A DNA stretch of 64,000 nt from Plumapathes pennacea (taxonomy: Eukaryota > Cnidaria > Anthozoa > Antipatharia > Myriopathidae): assembly GCA_964036295.1 (NCBI GenBank), contig OZ038471.1, positions 10,806,184-10,870,183 on the forward strand, read 5' to 3'. Below, one piece after another: positions 58,954-64,000 of this stretch. A program made the position numbers and the translations under genes. Within the stretch, counting starts at the first letter, position 1. The number at the start of each line of letters is the position of its first letter. Under the pieces are notes generated by a model. That model did not search any database, was not told where the DNA came from, and saw only the letters and a program-made list of their open reading frames with translations.

Positions 58954-59611
58954 CTGTAAAAAAATGTTTACACACCAAGTTAGGCGAGTCTCTTTGGATC
59001 GATTTAATTTACGCTCATCCACATTAGTGACCACAAATACAGACAGATATTTTTGTTCTTGTTCTGTCAAACTAGCTTATCTATATATCCCTAAAAACCT
59101 CTGAGACAGGCAGATAATTATCATATATTTGATTTATATATTTTGTAAACAATATTAGACAATATTGTTGGCACAACATCATGTTTTGTGCCTCTGACAC
59201 GGCGGTCACGCTCCTCCTTCCCTCTCCTTCTTCGATGTTGAACAGTGCTCAGGCAACCACGACACATTGTTAGTGTGTTGTCAAGTCTCAACTGTGAGAG
59301 AAGGTGTCCCATAAATTAAGATATTAATACATTTTGAGTTTCAATTCGTTTGTTTCTTTGTACCAAATTAACTTCTAAACGGCCTTCAACACCCAATCAA
59401 ACTTTCTGTGATGGTTCGGTTTATTATTTAATAAGAGAAATTCTAAACTGTATCGCTCCTAGTCAACAATGTGTATTTCCGGGCAGTTCAAAATACACTT
59501 AGCTTATAGTTTTTTCAAATACCCAAGTTACTTCAGAACGGGAAAGAGTTGCTAACTGAGACTGACTTTATAAGAATTTGTAGTTCTCAATAATCGAGAT
59601 TGTTATGTCTT

Positions 59612-59862
59612 ATGGCCTGGCAAAACGAGGACACATTGTGTCCTTCGATGTTTCCAGGGTGGCAAAACGTGAGGCAACATTGTTGCGTTCTGCGTGGACA
59701 CAACAGATGTTTCTGAAGTTTTTCAGAAACTTTTTTTGTGTCCAGGACAAATTTGTGTCCGCAACAAATGTTTTGCGCGTGGCAAAACGGGGCAACATTT
59801 GGGAAACATGCGCGCGCTAGCAATGTTGCCGCCACAATGTGCCCTCGTTTTGCCAGGCCTTT
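59612..59862. mobile_element. Harbinger-like MITE (GGCCTGGCAAAACGAGG ends)
   Basis: GGCCTGGCAAAACGAGGACACATTGTG at the left faces its near-inverse at the right. TTA lies close to both borders, consistent with a PIF/Harbinger target. The interior repeats GGCAAAACG and CAACATTGTTGC motifs. Open frames on both strands here are by-products of the palindromic structure. Confidence 0.65.
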
Positions 59863-61071
59863 AGACAGGCCTGTACTAAACTTTTATAATAGCTGATTAA
59901 GAAGATTAGCTTATATTTATTAAATTCGTCATACACATATTAAATATATACAAAATAATGAAGTATAATGACAGGAAAAAGAAACAGGACTTGTGTCCCA
60001 ATTGATATCCAGGTTTTAGTTGAACTTATTTTATCTTAGATAGTAAACATGTTTTCAACCCTCTAAAATTTGTTGACGTTTTAAGACAAGAGTAATAATG
60101 ACAGGATAATGATAATGGAATACGCAGTTGATATTTTTATCGTTGCTTTTTCATGTGTGCTTTTTGGTGCTTCTTGCGAGTAGTTCGCTCATTAAATACT
60201 GGGCAAACTGATGCAAAATGTAACGTACCATCGTGTAACATTGCTGTTTAGAGCGGTTTTCGAATGACTGTCGAAAACCAAAACCAAAGCAAAACCAAAG
60301 CAATCACAAAGCCAATCAGAGACGCGAGCAAAAACACGTCCCAACAATCAGAAGTGCGAGCAAAACCAAACGCAATACATCGGGTTCGGTTTTGGTTTTA
60401 CTAACCAATCAGAGAGGCGAGCAAACGCAATCGTGTGTTTACTTGCGTTTACTAGCCAATGAAATCTCGAGCTGTTCGAGGTATGGCGTGAGCCGCTCAG
60501 AGAAGGTCCGAAGGAATGCCGAGTGGAATTCGTCTCGAAAATGGAAATTCTTGTAATTCTTCTGCAATTCACGATGATGCCAATTGGAATAAAGTGGATT
60601 GAAGCAGAGGTTGCTGTGGTGTTTGTCTTACAAGTCATTATTTCGTTCACGGAGTCGCTGCGATCGCCGTACCTGTCGACTGAAGTTGTGGAAGTAATGG
60701 ACTTCACAGTCGAGAAATCATAGACTTTGTTCCGTCTTTTAACATCTCACGCCTCTTGGAAGTGTAAGTACATACTTTTTCGTTTAGCTTGGTCGAAAAT
60801 CGCATGATTTCTTTACCGCATGAATCGCTAGGATGAATGTTTGCTTGATCCAGTGTGTTGATCGATGTGAACTTTATTCGCAACTGATCGGGAACTGACT
60901 GAGCCAGCGTTGAAAATAGGCTATTACATTCTTGATCTTCGAAGGAAAGATGTGTTCTCTGATTTGTTTGTGTTGATGGAACAGCGCAGCGCGCCGATGG
61001 CGTAGGATATTTTAGCGCGCGAAAATTGGTATATCTGTACGCGGTCGCGTCGGACAGCCTAACGCAAAAAC
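59863..61071. promoter_or_regulatory. Upstream region of the DM-domain gene
   Basis: Contains a left-end fragment of the 44952-45268 MITE family (60249-60475) and, at about 60960-61060, a CpG-dense stretch (GCGCAGCGCGCCGATGGCG, TACGCGGTCGCGTCGG) directly before the DM-gene ATG, which is the likely promoter area. Donor-like sites are visible on both strands near 60769 (GTAAGT on plus, GTATGT on minus). No TATA box at a standard distance is convincing. Confidence 0.4.
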
Positions 61072-61357
61072 ATGTCCGGCATTGCACATTATTGCAACTT
61101 TTGCCGGAACCACGGTGTTCCGACCCGTGTTTCCGCCCTCCATAGGGCAAATTGCCCTTGGAGGGCATGTGCATGCGAACTTTGCGAGCGGGTAAGACGC
61201 AGAAACGAGTACCGGCGGAATTTACACAGGAGTACAATATCTAACAGTACATCAGTTCCTTCATCTTCCGCCGGTGCAACAGCCGCTGATGTTCTCGCTG
61301 CTGCGAACTCAGCGGCCGGCCCCGCCTGCGCTACTTCAGCAGCCGCTGCAAGAGCCG
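61072..61357 (+). CDS. DM-domain gene exon 1 (DM zinc module)
   Basis: 286 nt including the proposed ATG. It encodes the eight-ligand DM zinc module, an Arg-rich segment and a Ser/Ala-rich tail. Donor GCCG/GTAAGT, leaving phase 1. The region just upstream (60970-61070) is locally rich in GC and CpG for this AT-rich window, as often seen at promoters. Confidence 0.82.
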
Positions 61358-62748
61358 GTAAGTTAACTTTCTTTTCAACATTTCAACTTGTGCAGTGCAC
61401 CGTTGCTTGCTTATATTAATACTGTTATGTATTTTTATAGCCAAAACTAAGCGTCTGAAGGACGAACAGAAGACCTCCGCGTTAAATGCATTTGTAAATA
61501 ACTTCATGGCCAACCTGACGGCGGAGGAACGGCAGCTGCCTGTCTTGATGAACCATGCAAGGGCACTTAAAGCCTTTAAAGAGCAAAGTGTAAGTGATGT
61601 TTATTTTTCTGGCATATACTGTATCATCGGTCAAACTTTGTTTACTTTAATGTTGGTCTTTGAGTTTGGCTCATGACTACACATAAAGTAGCACTAGTAT
61701 TATTACAGGGATGTCAACTGTAACAAACGCTGTATGAGCACTGTAACACGAAGGCTGGTATCCTCCTGACGAAAAAAATAACCAAAGAATCAGAGTTGTA
61801 ACCCTTTCAATGTTTTCTATGAGCATTTCTTTTTCAACCACGTTTAGCCAAAAGGAAAAGCCTCCTAAAATCAAAATTGTATGCTGGATATTTTCTTTGC
61901 TGTTCCGATGTTACTTTTAGTTTCTTAGCAATTTTTGTTTTCTGATTCAGACAAAATTTTCGTATTCTCTGCAAAATTTTGCTGTGCTCCTGGGTTGGTG
62001 CCAGAGAGTTGACACCCCCATAGTAATTTGAATATATTTATTGTCCAATTTACAGTCGTCAAGCAGTGCCAAGCGACAGCCATCAGGGCTTATGGCTCTG
62101 ATGCGCCTTGAGGAGGCCTTTCCCCATATTCCTTATACAACTTTACAACAGTTGTATAGGGACTGTGGGGAAAGTGTCAAAAATGTGTTGGATGTGCTGA
62201 CTGGGGCACATCCAACAGCCTCCTCTGTCCCTGCCGTTCCTCCTCCTCCTGATGTCACTACTGCCCCTTGTGTTGTCCCGTCCGTTCCTTGTGCTGTTCC
62301 TGTTGTTCCTTGTGTTGTTCCAACTGACCCTCCTGCGCCTGCTGCTGTTCCTGCTGACTCCTCTCCTGCCCCATGCATCATGACAGTGGAGGATGCCAGA
62401 AATGCTGAGAGGTTAAATGTATTATTTCCCCAGTTTCTTTCTATTATTTCAGATGGGTTCACTTCGTTTGATTTTAATTTTGTGCAAACAGTTGATTTCT
62501 TGATTTCTTTGTCTGGATCTGGATCTGAACCCCATAACAATGTTTTAAGTTTTTCTTCTGGGGTGGAACAGCTGCCCTCTGTGGGGGGTGAGCCAGATCC
62601 TTTTTCTGTAGTATTGGCCACTCCCACACGGCATGAGGGGGGAAGAAGGCCCTTCAGGTGTCCACACTGTGGGTACACCACAGCTGCTGGGGATTTTCGG
62701 TTCTACCCCAGTTGTGGACACCCTTTGGAGGGCAGACCTCGCCTTTAG
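61072..62748 (+). CDS. DM-domain (doublesex/Mab-3, DMRT-like) protein with CUE/DMA-like and zinc-ribbon-like segments
   Basis: Three exons (61072-61357, 61441-61589, 62056-62748) join into a predicted 375-residue protein. Residues 8-38 hold a complete DM zinc module: C8, C11, H14, H24, C28, C33, C35, C38, with the family hallmark C-R-N-H-G at 11-15, followed by an Arg-rich recognition-helix-like region. DM proteins bind the DNA minor groove as nuclear transcription factors, often in sexual development; that role is family knowledge, not shown here. Residues 156-194 resemble the CUE-like DMA helix bundle of some DMRT proteins (F-P-H, then C-G-E-S-V-K). Residues about 200-245 are Pro/Val-rich low complexity. 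The C-terminus (342-375) has C347-P-H-C350 and Y362-P-S-C365-G-H, a zinc ribbon with one expected Cys replaced by Tyr. The ATG at 61072 is chosen because it immediately precedes the DM module; a start further upstream is possible. Confidence 0.8.
61441..61589 (+). CDS. DM-domain gene exon 2
   Basis: 149 nt after acceptor TTTTATAG; it completes an Ala codon and ends at phase 0 before GTAAGTGATG. It encodes a charged helical segment (KTKRLKDEQKTSALNAFVNN, then LTAEERQLPVLM). No named domain recognised. The upstream intron is only 83 bp. Confidence 0.78.
62056..62748 (+). CDS. DM-domain gene exon 3 (CUE/DMA-like, Pro-rich, zinc-ribbon-like)
   Basis: 693 nt after acceptor TTTACAG, ending in TAG at 62746-62748. 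It opens with a helical segment containing LMALMRLEEAFPHIPYTTLQ, runs through a Pro/Val repeat-like linker and ends in the zinc-ribbon-like motif. A short TIR element begins about 10 bp after the stop codon, so it lies in or near the 3' UTR. Confidence 0.8.
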   Translation, partial: SSSSAKRQPSGLMALMRLEEAFPHIPYTTLQQLYRDCGESVKNVLDVLTGAHPTASSVPAVPPPPDVTTAPCVVPSVPCAVPVVPCVVPTDPPAPAAVPADSSPAPCIMTVEDARNAERLNVLFPQFLSIISDGFTSFDFNFVQTVDFLISLSGSGSEPHNNVLSFSSGVEQLPSVGGEPDPFSVVLATPTRHEGGRRPFRCPHCGYTTAAGDFRFYPSCGHPLEGRPRL

Positions 62749-62756
62749 GTACATTT

Positions 62757-62987
62757 AGGGTGCGTTCGATTGGCCGTATTCTGGAATAAGAATAGCTAAA
62801 ATGATCCAAAGTTTTGCTTTTTCTGTGGGAAATTTTTTTTCGGGATTGTTTTTAAAACCTTCATGCTGACATTTTGAACAGCTTCCGATACATCTCAACA
62901 TAGTTCAGCTCCAAAGCAAAATATTTTTTCAACCAGTATCGCTATTCCTATTCCGGAATAGACCCAATCAAATGCGCCCTTAGTGAC
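62757..62987. mobile_element. MITE at the 3' end of the DM-domain gene
   Basis: GGGTGCGTTCGATTGG...GGAATAAGAATAGC at the left faces GCTATTCCTATTCCGGAATAGACCCAATCAAATGCGCCC at the right, about 38-bp imperfect TIRs. It starts about 10 bp after the stop codon, so it may contribute 3' UTR sequence. Related TATTCTGGAATAGGAATA stretches occur near 29280-29470. Confidence 0.75.
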
Positions 62988-62989
62988 AC

Positions 62990-63229
62990 TTTCGGATTGG
63001 TCCATACAAGTTTGGCAGCATTCTCAGCCAATCAGGAACAAAACCAAAACCAAACACTTCTAACGCAAGCAATGGCGTGTACTTGCATTGCTGATTGGAA
63101 AGTAAAACCAAACGCAAGACCAAATGCACATTACTCTGGCTTCCGATTGGCTGAACTGTTTTCTCTCAGTCTCTGTGATTGACCTTTGTGATTATACTTT
63201 GGTTTTGGTTTCCGACAGTCATCCGAAAA
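62990..63229. repeat. Partial copy of the 44952-45268 MITE family
   Basis: Matches the middle and right end of that element (TTTCGGATTGGTCCA..., then CCGACAGTCATCCGAAAACGG). The left end is missing where it meets the preceding MITE. Confidence 0.8.
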
Positions 63230-64000
63230 CGGATGATACCCTCGTATATGCTTGCTGACAAGTGCTTCATTTCTTTTACATTATGCAAACGATAAATTTG
63301 TAAACAAAACGAAAAAAGAAAGTATGCCCAAAACCAGGGTCAGGTCACATCAAGATGACGCATGCATATGTATTGTATATGTTATTACACTGACACAGTC
63401 TGCAATCAAATGCCAAAAATAGAAATGTGTTTGATTTTGTTTTGAAAAACATGATTGGATGTGATTGTCTGGGTATTAGTCAGTAGTCTTCAGGCAGACT
63501 GTTGCTGTTGACTGATGCAATCAACAGTTACTGTTTAGCTAAAATTGCACTGTGTAAATCGGCCTTCACGTTTGGCTCAGTGGTGTTTGACTGTGTGCTT
63601 TGTCATAGTTTTATTTACCAATGGTCCAGCAGAATATTTCAGCTCAGGAACTGTGCATGGTTTTTAAATGTACAAATGTAAATATCATTGAATGTAAATA
63701 TTTTTCCAAACAAATTATTCAGATTGAGCTGTGTATGGAATTTTGCACACAGGAAAAGATGAGGCTTGGGCAGTAATTTGTAAACTGGGAACTTTGACTA
63801 TTTATAGTAATTTTATGTGCTTTATAACTGTAAACACAACCACTGTTTTCTGTACCAAAATCAGTGGGGGCCATTTTCAGGACAAAAGAGGAAATTAAAT
63901 GATTATTATTCTAGTTTTCAAAATTTATTGAATATATAAAAAGACGACACTGCTTAAATACATTAGCACATACATGTAGATACACAGGACATCAAGTAAT
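63230..64000. other. Sequence without recognised features
   Basis: AT-rich, no exon of the SH3/ankyrin gene or the DM gene seen. It may hold DM-gene 3' UTR or intron of the minus-strand gene. Confidence 0.45.

Noticed and set aside
59587..59835. Frames on both strands at a MITE
   Set aside because: Produced by the palindromic repeat units; no protein features.
62133..62681. 182-codon minus-strand frame
   Set aside because: Antisense shadow of DM-gene exon 3, whose plus-strand frame has splice sites and zinc motifs.

Overview
The window reads as nuclear DNA of a multicellular animal, most likely an anthozoan cnidarian (coral or sea anemone). It is AT-rich, its genes have many small exons with GT-AG introns of matching phase, and it is packed with terminal-inverted-repeat (TIR) elements, fold-back elements, non-LTR and LTR retrotransposon remains and a tRNA-derived SINE. 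The cnidarian assignment is inferred from gene content and repeat style, not from a database match.

Almost the whole window (about 0.5 to 59 kb) is occupied by one minus-strand, intron-rich gene related to the terminal SH3-like repeat plus ankyrin region of Mind bomb (MIB) E3 ligases. I reconstructed 23 exons from splice sites and phase. They fall into repeated blocks of nine exons: two exons forming one SH3-like domain, a linker exon and six exons of ankyrin repeats. Two complete blocks (49559-30572, 396 codons; 29166-1228, 389 codons) and the last four exons of a third block (58953-53053) are visible. Equivalent exons keep the same order and phase, and similar or identical length (for example 166/166/163 nt and 127/133/127 nt). 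The phases join across block boundaries, so the blocks can be read as one protein of more than 1,000 codons. The MIB N-terminal domains and the RING fingers are not visible. After the last block come a basic Ser/Thr-rich exon (610-516) and a possible four-codon terminal exon (209-197).

At the right end, on the plus strand, a three-exon gene (61072-62748) encodes a predicted 375-residue protein with a doublesex/Mab-3 (DM) zinc module, a CUE/DMA-like helical segment and a C-terminal zinc-ribbon-like motif that lacks one cysteine. It lies upstream of the first visible exon of the minus-strand gene and could be nested in one of its introns.

The introns hold most of the mobile DNA. These are an L1-like LINE split into three pieces by nested insertions (16990-26090), a second non-LTR element (15350-16622), a decayed Ty3/Gypsy element interrupted by a mariner-type MITE (35140-37460), two Arg/Glu-rich ORF remnants (34774-34388 and 47356-47075), a SINE (3207-3475) and a second SINE fragment flanked by an unusual 87-bp duplication (46102-46457). 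There are also many TIR or hairpin elements with arms of 23 to 56 bp that match perfectly. The recognisable LINE and Gypsy pieces are antisense to the host gene. No CRISPR array, rRNA gene or convincing functional tRNA gene is present.
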